Shown here: piece after piece, positions 54,554 to 62,535 of the stretch
Layout: each line of letters opens with the position of its first letter
Position numbering within the stretch: the stretch's first letter is position 1
Source of the DNA: Leptolyngbya sp. FACHB-8
Lineage (GTDB): Bacteria; Cyanobacteriota; Cyanobacteriia; Elainellales; Elainellaceae
Length of the DNA: 64,000 nt
Direction: 5' to 3'
NCBI RefSeq assembly: GCF_014695575.1
Contig: NZ_JACJOO010000047.1
Span: forward strand, 1-64,000
Program-made: the position numbers and the translations under genes
The notes under the pieces: model-generated
Told to the model about the DNA's origin: nothing
What the model saw: only the letters and a program-made list of their open reading frames with translations
Databases searched by the model: none

Positions 54554-55179
54554 GCCACCTCTCCATCAAACAGGCTAATCCACAGCCGCTGAGTACCTGA
54601 AATACCCGTGCAAAACAGCAGTTGACTCAGCAGAGAAAGGGCCAGACTGTTAAGTTTTTCATCCGTGTTGTAGGCCATGACCGCTGCCCGCTTGGGGTTC
54701 ATCCGGGAGCGGAAATGGGCACGGAAACGTTCTAAATATTCGGATAAACGGAAGGAAGATTCTAGCGGAATGTTGCGTTCGTTCAGTTGCTCATAAGCTA
54801 GCAGTAACTGCCGGATCAGCACCGTGAGCCGCCGTGCCTGAGAGCTGATCATCATCACCAGAGCTTTTCCCTCTGTCTGGCTCAGCTCGCGATGTTGGCT
54901 ACCGTAGCGACGTAAGGGGTTGGTGCAACGCAAACGCCAGAGTTTAACCCGGTTTTCGATCACAGGTTTGAGGTTGAGTTCTTGGGTCAAGCTGAGGAGT
55001 GCTTCAGACCCGTTCAAATCCAGGGCTTCGATCGCCAGCAATAGCAAGTCGAGCTGGACACGGGCACGATGGGGGCAGTTATCGCCCAGGCCGTCAATGT
55101 TGGGCAGGGCATCCAGCAGGGAACCGTGGGGTGGGGTGGGAGGGCTATCGACTTGCATTAATGGTTTCGCAATGGACAC
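54550..55179 (-). CDS. DUF3038 domain-containing protein
   Basis: A 209-residue, mainly helical cyanobacterial protein with no membrane segment. Typical segments are ARVQLDLLLLAIEALDLNGS and NTDEKLNSLALSLLSQLLF. It is the upstream partner of the DUF4335 gene, overlapping it by four bases. This pairing recurs in cyanobacteria and suggests a joint function at the inner membrane, not yet known. Confidence 0.85.
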   Translation of the reverse strand: MSIAKPLMQVDSPPTPPHGSLLDALPNIDGLGDNCPHRARVQLDLLLLAIEALDLNGSEALLSLTQELNLKPVIENRVKLWRLRCTNPLRRYGSQHRELSQTEGKALVMMISSQARRLTVLIRQLLLAYEQLNERNIPLESSFRLSEYLERFRAHFRSRMNPKRAAVMAYNTDEKLNSLALSLLSQLLFCTGISGTQRLWISLFDGEVA

Positions 55180-55356
55180 ACAGAATCAGCAGAATTTTAG
55201 CGCTTAACACAGTGACTGGAACGAGCCACCCCTCAACCAGGCGCAGATCGGGGGCAATGCTAAGTCTAACGACGCAGCATCCTGTCTAGGGTGCCCACTT
55301 TAATCCTCAAAGGGATCAATGACAGATTGTGGGCATCGCGCATGATGGAACACAAC

Positions 55357-55641
55357 TTAGACTTCGACCTGAACTCCACGCCAGAAGGCGATATGCCCCG
55401 TAATTTGCTTCGCTGCATCTTTGGGGGTGGGGTAGTACCAGGCGGCGTCTTTGTTGACTTTTCCATCCACTACCACGTTGTAGTAGCTGGCGAACCCTTT
55501 CCAGGGACAGGTTGTGTGGGTGTCACTGGGCTGAAAATATTCGGAGTGAAGAGCATCGGGGGGAAAGTATTGATTCCCTTCGACGACGACACAGCGATCG
55601 CTTTCGGCCAAAACAGCGCCATTCCAGGTAGCTCGTGGCAT
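55357..55641 (-). CDS. DUF427 domain-containing protein
   Basis: A 94-residue protein with the compact DUF427 fold (MPRATWNGAVLAES at the start and CPWKGFASYYNVV in the middle). Function is unsettled. The ATG at 55641 follows GGAGAAGAT and is the family start. A frame extending to 55749 adds unrelated basic sequence. Confidence 0.88.
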   Translation of the reverse strand: MPRATWNGAVLAESDRCVVVEGNQYFPPDALHSEYFQPSDTHTTCPWKGFASYYNVVVDGKVNKDAAWYYPTPKDAAKQITGHIAFWRGVQVEV

Positions 55642-56005
55642 ATATCTTCTCCAATGGGGGAATGGTGAGATCCGTATAAATCGTCGGAGGGTCAAGTTGA
55701 TCCATCCGGAACGATGCCAGGTAAAAACTCTGTCTACACCGTCTGCCATTTTAGCGTCCGGATGCCTACGCTCATGAAAAAGTATTGGAATTCCTTAGGG
55801 CACATCAAAATCTGATGGGAGTTTTGGGTGTTCTCAGGGCACATAAAACTCACGCCAGGGCTGGCATCAACTTTCATGGCATTTTGCTAATTCTTGCTAT
55901 CGAAGCTCCTAATGTTATGAAATGGGGAAGCCAATCGCGGTCAGTGCCATAGTGAAATAAAGCACCCTCAACTGCACGTAAATTACGTCAACCTGGAGTC
56001 CTTCC
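55642..56005. other. Divergent intergenic region
   Basis: About 360 bp between the DUF427 gene and the acyl-ACP synthetase gene. The nonamer AGGGCACAT occurs twice (near 55797 and 55837). No gene or strong hairpin is seen. Confidence 0.45.
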
Positions 56006-57916
56006 ATGAGCAATGCAGCCACCCTAAATCCGGTTAACACCGAGACGAACCAGCGCCCCATGGCTTTTGATTCGCTGCAAGCGGTTCCTGAACTGTGGGC
56101 GATCGCCGCTCAGCGTTTTGGCTCAGTGGTGGCGCTTCACGACCCCCACGCCAATCCTCCCGTCGAAATCACCTACAGCGCGCTGTATCAGCAGACTCAG
56201 CAATTTGCAGCCGGTTTACAGTCCCTTGGCTTGCAATCCGGGGATCGTGTGGCTCTCTTTGCCGATAATCAACCCCGATGGTTGCTGGTAGATCAGGGCA
56301 TTATGACAGCTGGCATGATTGATGTGGTGCGGGGTGCTCAGGCTGATCCGGCAGAATTGCGCTACATACTCAGCCACAGCGAAAGCATTGCTCTGGTTGT
56401 GCAGGACATTGACACCTTAAAGAAGCTGCTAGCACAACCAGAGCCGCTTCCGGTCAAGCAAATTATTATCCTGTCTGATGAAACGCCCATTGAAGTTCCA
56501 GGCATCGATGTGATGACCTTCTCCGCTGTGATGGAGCGAGGCCAGGGCCACCCTCTCAAGCCAACTACCGCCAAACGTACAGATTTAGCCACACTGATGT
56601 ATACCTCCGGAACCTCCGGACAGCCTAAAGGGGTCATGCTGAGTCATGGCAACCTGCTGTCTCAGGTATCCGGCGCAGGGACGGTGGTGGATTTGCAGCC
56701 GGGCGATCGCGTCCTCAGTATCCTGCCTATCTGGCACTGCTACGAGCGCAGCTTTGAGTACTTTATTTTTGGCCACGGCTGCACGCAGATTTACACCAAC
56801 ATTCGCTACGTCAAAAAAGACCTCAAAACTTATCGTCCTAACTACATGGTGGCGGTGCCCCGGCTGTGGGAATCCATCTACGAAGGAATTCAGAAGCAGT
56901 TTCGGGAACAGCCTGAGAAAAAACAGAAATTGGTGCAGTTCTTCCTGGGGCAGAGCGATCGCTACATCAAAGCGCGCCGTACTTTCCTGGGGCTAAACCT
57001 GGAGAACCTGAATCCGTCGCCTCTGGACAAAGCGGTAGCACTGGCAACGATGGTGACACTGGCCCCCGTGCATGGTTTGGGCGATCGCCTCGTCTACCGC
57101 AAGGTACGCGAGGGCGTTGGCGGCAATATCCACTTTGTCGTCAGCGGTGGCGGCTCTATTGCCGAGCACCTGGAAGACTTTTTTGAAATTGTGGGGATCG
57201 AAATTCTCAGTGGTTATGGTCTGACGGAAACTTCCCCCATTACCCATGTGCGCCGTCCCATGCGTAACCTGCGAGGGGCCGACGGCCAGCCTCTGCCCTA
57301 CACAGAAACGCGAATTGTCGATCCTGAAACTCGTCGGGATTTACCCGTTGGGCAGCAGGGTTTGATCTTGCTGCGGGGGCGTCAGGTGATGATGGGCTAC
57401 TACCGTAACCCGGAGGCTACAAAGAAGGCGATCGATCCCGATGGCTGGTTCGACACAGGAGATTTGGGTTGGGTGACGCCCCAGGGCGACTTGACCATTA
57501 CCGGACGGGCCAAAGACACCATTGTGTTGACCAACGGCGAAAACATTGAGCCGCTACCCATCGAAAACGCTTGCTTGCGTAGCCCCTATATCGATCAAAT
57601 CATGCTACTGGGTCAGGATCAGAAGGTGCTGGGAGCCCTGATTGTGCCGAATATGGAAGCCCTGGAAGCCTGGGCAAAAACCGAAAACGTCTCGCTGGAT
57701 CTGCAGAGCAAAGCGGTGCAGGATTTAATTCGCAAGGAGCTGAATCGGGAGGTAATGAACCGCCCCGGCTATCGTCCTGACGACCGAATTGGCCCCTTCG
57801 TGTTGTTGGAAGAACCCTTCACCATTGAGAACGGTCTCCTGACCCAAACCCTAAAAGTACGGCGCGATGTCGTGAGGGATCGCTATCGCAGTATGATTGA
57901 CGGTATGTTTGCCTGA
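56006..57916 (+). CDS. aas: Long-chain acyl-ACP/acyl-CoA synthetase (AMP-forming)
   Basis: Activates free fatty acids through an acyl-adenylate. In cyanobacteria the single enzyme of this kind acts as acyl-ACP synthetase, recycling fatty acids released from membranes. The AMP-binding P-loop motif YTSGTSGQPKGVMLSHGN (near residue 198), SGYGLTETSP and DTGDLGWVTPQGDLTITGRAKD are intact. Length of 636 residues matches the cyanobacterial enzyme. The start ATG follows a GGAG site. ACP versus CoA preference is inferred from the lineage. Confidence 0.88.
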   Translation: MSNAATLNPVNTETNQRPMAFDSLQAVPELWAIAAQRFGSVVALHDPHANPPVEITYSALYQQTQQFAAGLQSLGLQSGDRVALFADNQPRWLLVDQGIMTAGMIDVVRGAQADPAELRYILSHSESIALVVQDIDTLKKLLAQPEPLPVKQIIILSDETPIEVPGIDVMTFSAVMERGQGHPLKPTTAKRTDLATLMYTSGTSGQPKGVMLSHGNLLSQVSGAGTVVDLQPGDRVLSILPIWHCYERSFEYFIFGHGCTQIYTNIRYVKKDLKTYRPNYMVAVPRLWESIYEGIQKQFREQPEKKQKLVQFFLGQSDRYIKARRTFLGLNLENLNPSPLDKAVALATMVTLAPVHGLGDRLVYRKVREGVGGNIHFVVSGGGSIAEHLEDFFEIVGIEILSGYGLTETSPITHVRRPMRNLRGADGQPLPYTETRIVDPETRRDLPVGQQGLILLRGRQVMMGYYRNPEATKKAIDPDGWFDTGDLGWVTPQGDLTITGRAKDTIVLTNGENIEPLPIENACLRSPYIDQIMLLGQDQKVLGALIVPNMEALEAWAKTENVSLDLQSKAVQDLIRKELNREVMNRPGYRPDDRIGPFVLLEEPFTIENGLLTQTLKVRRDVVRDRYRSMIDGMFA

Positions 57917-58006
57917 GCTTGAAGCCTTTTATTTAATAGGACTTCAGTGCAGGCGACCCGTTTTTCTGTATAGTCTTTTTGGTCACTCTGCGCTGAAACT
58001 CTTCTC

Positions 58007-58456
58007 ATGGATCTTTCAAAGCCTCATCTCCTGCTTAAACGTCCGGTTAACATCAAAGTCATTGTGACTCCCCGCTGGAAGGAGGAGGTTCAACAGCAAC
58101 TCCAGGCCCAAATTAATCAGATTGACGGCCAACTGCAGCAGATTGAAATGCAGGGCCAGCGCATGGTTGCCGAAGTTCAAAAGCAGGCGGCTAACCCGAG
58201 CGATGCTGCGATCGCTCAGCAAGTTGGCAACCTCCAGGCCCAGGTCAACCAGCGTAAGAGCGAGTTGTTAGAGCGCAAGAACCAGACCCTTCAACAGCTT
58301 CAGCAAGTGCAATTGCTGGAGATGGACAAGGAAGTGACTCAGGGCACGATTGAAGGGTTTTTCCGGATTGAGCAGGGGGATAACCTGGTGCGGAAGATGC
58401 AGGTCGAAGTCCTGCTGCGCGATGGCATCGTAGAAGAGATTCGCGGCGAAATTTAG
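58007..58456 (+). CDS. YlqD family protein
   Basis: A 149-residue coiled-coil protein with a beta-strand N terminus (LLLKRPVNIKVIVTPRWKEE), a Gln-rich helical middle (about 28-105) and a C-terminal beta-rich end (GDNLVRKMQVEVLLRDGIVEEI). This is the YlqD pattern. Function is unknown. It lies between aas and the PDH E2 gene on the same strand with gaps of about 90 and 180 bp. Confidence 0.85.
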   Translation: MDLSKPHLLLKRPVNIKVIVTPRWKEEVQQQLQAQINQIDGQLQQIEMQGQRMVAEVQKQAANPSDAAIAQQVGNLQAQVNQRKSELLERKNQTLQQLQQVQLLEMDKEVTQGTIEGFFRIEQGDNLVRKMQVEVLLRDGIVEEIRGEI

Positions 58457-58637
58457 AACTTATTTGAGAATTTGAGAGACCATTCCCCACACGCAATGTG
58501 TGTGAAAAATCGTCCATGTCTAAGAGCTTGCCCTTGTGCAGACGCTCTTGATGTTCCCTCAACACGATACAATTATCAGTTGCCAAGATTGCACTGACCC
58601 ATCCCATCCATCCTCATCCCTAGCAGACTTAAAGCCA

Positions 58638-59939
58638 ATGATTTACGAAGTTTTCATGCCCGCCCTCAGCTCCACCATGGAGGAGGGCAAAATTGTGTCC
58701 TGGACAAAGTCTCCGGGAGACAAGGTCGAAAAAGGCGAAACCATTGTGGTCGTCGAGTCCGATAAGGCCGATATGGATGTGGAGTCCTTCAATGAGGGAT
58801 ATCTGGCGACAATTATTGTGGAGGCTGGTGGTGTAGCTCCTGTAGGAAATGCGATCGCCTTTATTGCTGAGACTGAAGCTGAAATCGAAGCGGCTAAGCA
58901 GAAAGCCGCTAACCTTGGCGGTGGAGCTGCTGCTCCGGCCGCCGCTACTGCTCCTGTGGTAGAATCGGCCATTCCCTTAGTGTTGGAAGAGGTGATTCCC
59001 TCTAAGAATGGTTCCAGCAATGGCGGTCGCCCGGTCATTTCGCCCCGCGCTCGCAAACTGGCAAAAGATTTGAAGGTTGATTTGGCCACCCTCAAGGGCA
59101 GCGGCCCCTACGGTCGGATCGTAGCTGAAGATGTCGAACGTGCAGCGGGTAAAGCGCCCTCTGCGGCTCCTGTCGCAACGGCTCCCGCTCCTGTGGCAGC
59201 TCCGGCCCCGGCTCCTACAGCCCGCCCTGCGGCCGCTCCGGCTCCGGCTCCCGTCCCTGCGACACCCGGTCAGATTGTGGCATTTACCACGCTGCAAGGA
59301 GCTGTAAACCGCAGCATGGTGGCAAGTCTGGATGTTCCTACCTTCCACGTCGGCTACACCATTACCACCGACGAGCTGGATAAGCTCTATAAGCAGATCA
59401 AGAGCAAAGGGGTGACGATGACGGCGTTGTTGGCGAAAGCGATCGCCGTAACCCTCCAAAAACACCCGCTACTGTATGCCAACTACACTGATCAGGGCAT
59501 CCAGTACAACAGCAGCATTAACGTAGCCGTTGCAGTTGCCATGGATGACGGTGGGCTAATCACCCCCGTTCTACAGAACGCTGACCAAATGGACATTTAC
59601 ACCTTGTCTCGCACCTGGAAGGATCTGGTGGAACGGGCACGGGTGAAGCAACTGCAACCTGCTGAGTACAGCACTGGCAACTTCAGCATTTCGAACTTGG
59701 GAATGTTTGGAGTTGATCGCTTCGATGCAATTCTGCCTCCTGGTCAGGGTTCTATTTTGGCGATCGGAGCTTCCCGTCCTCAAGTGGTGGCAAACCGCGA
59801 AGGTATGCTGGGAGTTCGCACTCAGATGCAGGTCAACATTACCTGTGATCACCGCATTATTTACGGTGCCCATGCAGCAGCGTTCCTGCAAGACTTGGCG
59901 AAGCTAATTGAAACCAATGCCCAATCCTTAACCCTGTAA
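58638..59939 (+). CDS. pdhC: Dihydrolipoamide acetyltransferase, PDH E2
   Basis: Core subunit of the pyruvate dehydrogenase complex. An N-terminal lipoyl domain carries the lipoylated K43 in VESDKADMDVES. A peripheral subunit-binding domain (about 130-170, PRARKLAKDLKVDL) follows an Ala/Pro linker, and a second Ala/Pro-rich hinge (about 175-215) leads to the catalytic domain with H405 in DHRIIYGAHAA. Start at ATG 58638 (MIYEVFMPALSS) gives 433 residues. A frame from 58536 adds unrelated sequence. Works with the pdhB product encoded at 30.3 kb. Confidence 0.94.
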   Translation: MIYEVFMPALSSTMEEGKIVSWTKSPGDKVEKGETIVVVESDKADMDVESFNEGYLATIIVEAGGVAPVGNAIAFIAETEAEIEAAKQKAANLGGGAAAPAAATAPVVESAIPLVLEEVIPSKNGSSNGGRPVISPRARKLAKDLKVDLATLKGSGPYGRIVAEDVERAAGKAPSAAPVATAPAPVAAPAPAPTARPAAAPAPAPVPATPGQIVAFTTLQGAVNRSMVASLDVPTFHVGYTITTDELDKLYKQIKSKGVTMTALLAKAIAVTLQKHPLLYANYTDQGIQYNSSINVAVAVAMDDGGLITPVLQNADQMDIYTLSRTWKDLVERARVKQLQPAEYSTGNFSISNLGMFGVDRFDAILPPGQGSILAIGASRPQVVANREGMLGVRTQMQVNITCDHRIIYGAHAAAFLQDLAKLIETNAQSLTL

Positions 59940-59956
59940 GGGCTTTTGGGAAGTCT

Positions 59957-59995
59957 ATAAAAAGAGCGCGGTGTTTTTCACCGCGCTCTTTTTAT
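59957..59995 (+). terminator. pdhC terminator
   Basis: Perfect arms of 17 bp (59957-59973, 59979-59995) with a TTTTT loop and T-rich 3' side, 17 bases after the stop. Confidence 0.92.
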
Positions 59996-60123
59996 TAGGA
60001 TTTGGGACTTTTTAAAATAAACTTTCTGGTGCTGAGTCCATAACGTTCTATCTAGAGTAATCCGGTTTGATTTTTGAAAGAGGTGGGAGAGAATACGAAG
60101 ACCGCTCGGAATCGGGGTGCCTA

Positions 60124-60453
60124 ATGACGCATATCTCTGCTCAGGCTGCTGTAGAAGAGTTGCAAGGGTTTATTGCGAGCAATCCAGATGCCCGTGAAAT
60201 GCGAAAAGCCTTAGCGCTGAAACTGATGTACCAGAACTGAAATCGGTGAATTGGAGCAGCACCTGACCGAGTACTATGATGTGGTCTATGAATCTAAGTA
60301 AAGCTACTACGATCTGTTTGAGGCCGCCGGGATGAGTTGGAAGAAAACTCCCAAAGGTAACTCGAAAGAAAATTCTCAAATAGCCGCAGCAACAAAGACG
60401 AAATTGGGTGGTTGCTGGCAAGCTACCGGAAGGAAATCGAGCGGAGCACTCTA
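60124..60453 (+). pseudogene. Decayed IS630-family transposase fragment
   Basis: A remnant of the N-terminal helix-turn-helix half of an IS630-type transposase. From ATG 60124, 38 codons give an intact start (residues like FIASNPDAREMRKALALKL) ending at TGA 60238. In the next frame, from 60239, the family's ELEQHLTEYYDVVYESK segment continues after an apparent internal deletion of about 60-70 residues. It has an in-frame TAA where Gln is expected and goes on as SYYDLFEAAGMSWKKTPKGN. A further frameshift leads to LLASYRKEIERS near 60410-60450. The catalytic DDE part is missing. Confidence 0.75.
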
Positions 60454-60468
60454 GGCGGTGCTTTAAAG

Positions 60469-60518
60469 CGGTTTCGAAGCCTTATTGGCTCGTACGAGCC
60501 AATAAGGCTTCGAAACCG
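60469..60518. repeat. Perfect 24-bp palindrome at the end of the transposase relic
   Basis: Arms 60469-60492 and 60495-60518 are perfectly complementary, with only TA between. It directly follows the transposase remnant and precedes the RidA-family gene by 73 bases. Confidence 0.8.
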
Positions 60519-60591
60519 TTTCAGAACATTTCTGCAACGAAGTGTTACATTGCTTTTTCGTATACTAGCCACATGCGAGGTGAGCAATTGC

Positions 60592-60993
60592 ATGGAACGA
60601 CAGAATTTTTCCACGGGTACCCCGTGGGAATCTTTAGCTGGGTATTCCCGTGCTGTACGGGTTGGGCCATTTGTCTATGTGTCAGGAACAACGGCCAGTG
60701 ATGCCAGTGGACAAATACAGCATCCGGGCGACCTCTATGGGCAAGCTATCTATATTTATCAAAAGATTGAGGGTGCTTTAAAGGCGGTGGGTGCGAGTCT
60801 ACAAGATGTTGTACGAACTCGCGTTTATGTCACCAACATGGATGAATGGCAGCAGGCCACCCGTGCCCACCATGAAGTTTTTCAGGATATCCGTCCGGCC
60901 AATACCCTTGTTGAGGTCAGTCGCCTGGCTACACCCGATATGTTGGTCGAGATCGAAGTAGATGCGTACATAATGCATGAGGCACAGGCATGA
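60592..60993 (+). CDS. RidA/YjgF family protein
   Basis: RidA-type enamine/imine deaminase fold of 133 residues. The family hydrolyses reactive enamine or imine products of amino-acid enzymes. The segments RVGPFVYVSGTTASD, VVRTRVYVTNMDEW and RPANTLVEVSRLATPDMLVEIE are typical, including the ligand-binding Arg. Start at ATG 60592 (MERQNFSTGTPWES). The frame extending back to 60412 runs into transposase debris. The stop overlaps the next gene's ATG (ATGA), so it is translationally coupled to an FAD oxidase, a likely imine producer. Confidence 0.88.
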   Translation: MERQNFSTGTPWESLAGYSRAVRVGPFVYVSGTTASDASGQIQHPGDLYGQAIYIYQKIEGALKAVGASLQDVVRTRVYVTNMDEWQQATRAHHEVFQDIRPANTLVEVSRLATPDMLVEIEVDAYIMHEAQA

Positions 60994-62159
60994 GTTACGA
61001 CTGGATTGTAGTCGGTGCAGGACTGGTTGGCTCTGCTGTAGCCTATGAGTTGGCAAAGGTCGGGTTTTCAGTCTTGCTGCTGGACCAGTCGCCCGATCCT
61101 TCAAACGCGACTCGATACAGTTATGGCGGTATTGCCTTTTGGGCTGGAGATAGTGACTTGACTCGGCAACTTTGCCAGGAAAGTGAGGCCATTCATCCCC
61201 AACTCTCCGAGGAATTGGGTTATGACACCCAGTTTCGTGAAATGGACATGTTGCTAGTGATCGACCGCGATCGCGATCCCACTGCCATTGCTGCTTCCTA
61301 CCAGCACTACCGCATCCAACCTCAACTGCTTGACCCGTCTATGGCGGTGAAGATGGAACCTTTGCTAGAGCCAAAGGCGATCGCAGCTGCCCTTCACATT
61401 CGCCACGGGCACGTTGATCCAGAGTCCCTGACTCGGGCGTACCAGCATGGTTTGAGGCAAGCCGGGGGACGGGTAGAAATTGCGTCTGTTGAAAGATTTG
61501 TGCAGACGGGCGAACGGATCGAAGGGGTTGTGACGTCGCAGGAAATCTATAGCGGCCAGGTCATAGTTAGCGCCGGGGGATTGAGCCGAAGGCTGCTGTA
61601 CCAGATGGGCATTTCCACACGTCTCTATTACACCCAAGCCGAGATTCTGGAGACGCCGCCTCTAGAGACTGTGTCTCTGCAAACCATTGTGATGTCTGCG
61701 GAGCTGCAACGAATGCCCATGGAAGCGAAGGCTACTCGCCCCGAGTATGAGTCCCTCTGGGATGAACCGGGTCACGAACCTGTGCCTCCTATCCTGGATG
61801 TCGGTGCGATTCAATTTCAAGACGGACGCATCCGGATTGGGCAGCTTAGTCGGGTGCTGACGGACCCAGATGCTCTGGTGAATGCAAGTGCAAGTGAAGA
61901 ACAACTGCGCGATCGCATTGGTCAAGTTCTCCCCTGCTTGAAATCGGTTCCGGCCGCCTGGGGAAGCTGTTTGGTGGGGTTTAGTGGCGATCGCCTGCCT
62001 CTGATAGGGGCCCTTCCTGGTGTCAGTGGTCTGTATCTCTGCTCAGGTTTTAATGGGCCTTTTTTACTGGCTCCTCCGCTGGCTCGCCGGTTTGCCAAAT
62101 CCCAAAAAGGGGAAGCTGACCCAATTTTGGCGCAGTTATCTCCCGCCCGGTTTTCCTAG
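60990..62159 (+). CDS. FAD-dependent oxidoreductase (DAO family)
   Basis: A 389-residue amine/amino-acid oxidase-like flavoprotein of the glycine/D-amino-acid oxidase (DAO) superfamily. It has the FAD motif VVGAGLVGSAVAYELAKVGF at the N terminus and the C-terminal GLYLCSGFNGPFLLAPPLAR segment. It begins inside the RidA-family stop (ATGA), so both products are made together. Oxidation by DAO enzymes yields imines, the substrate class of RidA. The actual substrate is unknown. A 124-bp repeat element follows 47 bases after its stop. Confidence 0.85.
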   Translation: MSYDWIVVGAGLVGSAVAYELAKVGFSVLLLDQSPDPSNATRYSYGGIAFWAGDSDLTRQLCQESEAIHPQLSEELGYDTQFREMDMLLVIDRDRDPTAIAASYQHYRIQPQLLDPSMAVKMEPLLEPKAIAAALHIRHGHVDPESLTRAYQHGLRQAGGRVEIASVERFVQTGERIEGVVTSQEIYSGQVIVSAGGLSRRLLYQMGISTRLYYTQAEILETPPLETVSLQTIVMSAELQRMPMEAKATRPEYESLWDEPGHEPVPPILDVGAIQFQDGRIRIGQLSRVLTDPDALVNASASEEQLRDRIGQVLPCLKSVPAAWGSCLVGFSGDRLPLIGALPGVSGLYLCSGFNGPFLLAPPLARRFAKSQKGEADPILAQLSPARFS

Positions 62160-62206
62160 TACGTGACGGCTTAAGTTCATGGGTTGATTTCTGCCACTTA
62201 TTGCTA

Positions 62207-62330
62207 AACCTCAGTTTGGGATAAGGTGAAGTGCTCATTTTGGTGTGCGCAAAGCGCACACCAAAATGAGCGTTTTTGAGTGCCGCGCAACGCGCGGCAC
62301 TCAAAAACGCCCTTAACCCGAACTCAGGTT
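62207..62330. mobile_element. 124-bp MITE-like element, copy B
   Basis: Same length and layout as 47858-47981. Left end AACCTCAGTTTGGGATAAGG, right end complementary with few mismatches. It has a variable left hairpin (around GTGCGCAAAGCGCAC) and the conserved right hairpin GAGTGCCGCGC/GCGCGGCACTC followed by GCCCTTAACC. The flanks GCTA and ACTA may be a worn target duplication. Confidence 0.75.
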
Positions 62331-62340
62331 ACTAAAGTCT

Positions 62341-62394
62341 GCTTTAAAGGTCATTTTTCCGTGTGTGGAGCGCATGACAGAAGACCTTTAAAGC
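62341..62394. repeat. Inverted repeat GCTTTAAAGGTC
   Basis: Perfect 12-bp arms at 62341-62352 and 62383-62394 with a 30-base loop, abutting copy B of the 124-bp element. A related AGCTTTAAAAC follows. Confidence 0.5.
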
Positions 62395-62426
62395 CAGCTT
62401 TAAAACACGTTCTAGGATCTCGTACG

Positions 62427-62496
62427 GAATAAAACCTGGATTTTTTGTGGGAGATGCGGCTAAAGCGCACCTTCCACAAAAATCCAGGTTTTATTC
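62427..62496. terminator. Long hairpin before the end of the amidase gene
   Basis: Arms of 23-24 bp (62427-62450 and 62474-62496), complementary apart from one extra T in the left arm, with a 23-base loop. It lies 40 bases past the stop of the minus-strand amidase gene and has AT-rich ends, so a terminator role is plausible. Confidence 0.55.
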
Positions 62497-62535
62497 TATT
62501 TGTATTCGTGAGGATAAATGTTTGATCAATCGTTT

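Larger units (their letters stand above)
62160..62535. other. Intergenic region packed with inverted repeats
   Basis: About 375 bp between convergent genes. It holds copy B of the 124-bp element (62207-62330), a perfect 12-bp dyad (62341-62352 with 62383-62394) and a long hairpin (62427-62496). No coding signal. Confidence 0.6.

Noticed and set aside
60412-60591. N-terminal 60-residue extension of the RidA-family protein
   Set aside because: The extension translates transposase debris and one arm of the palindrome. The RidA family begins at the ATG at 60592.
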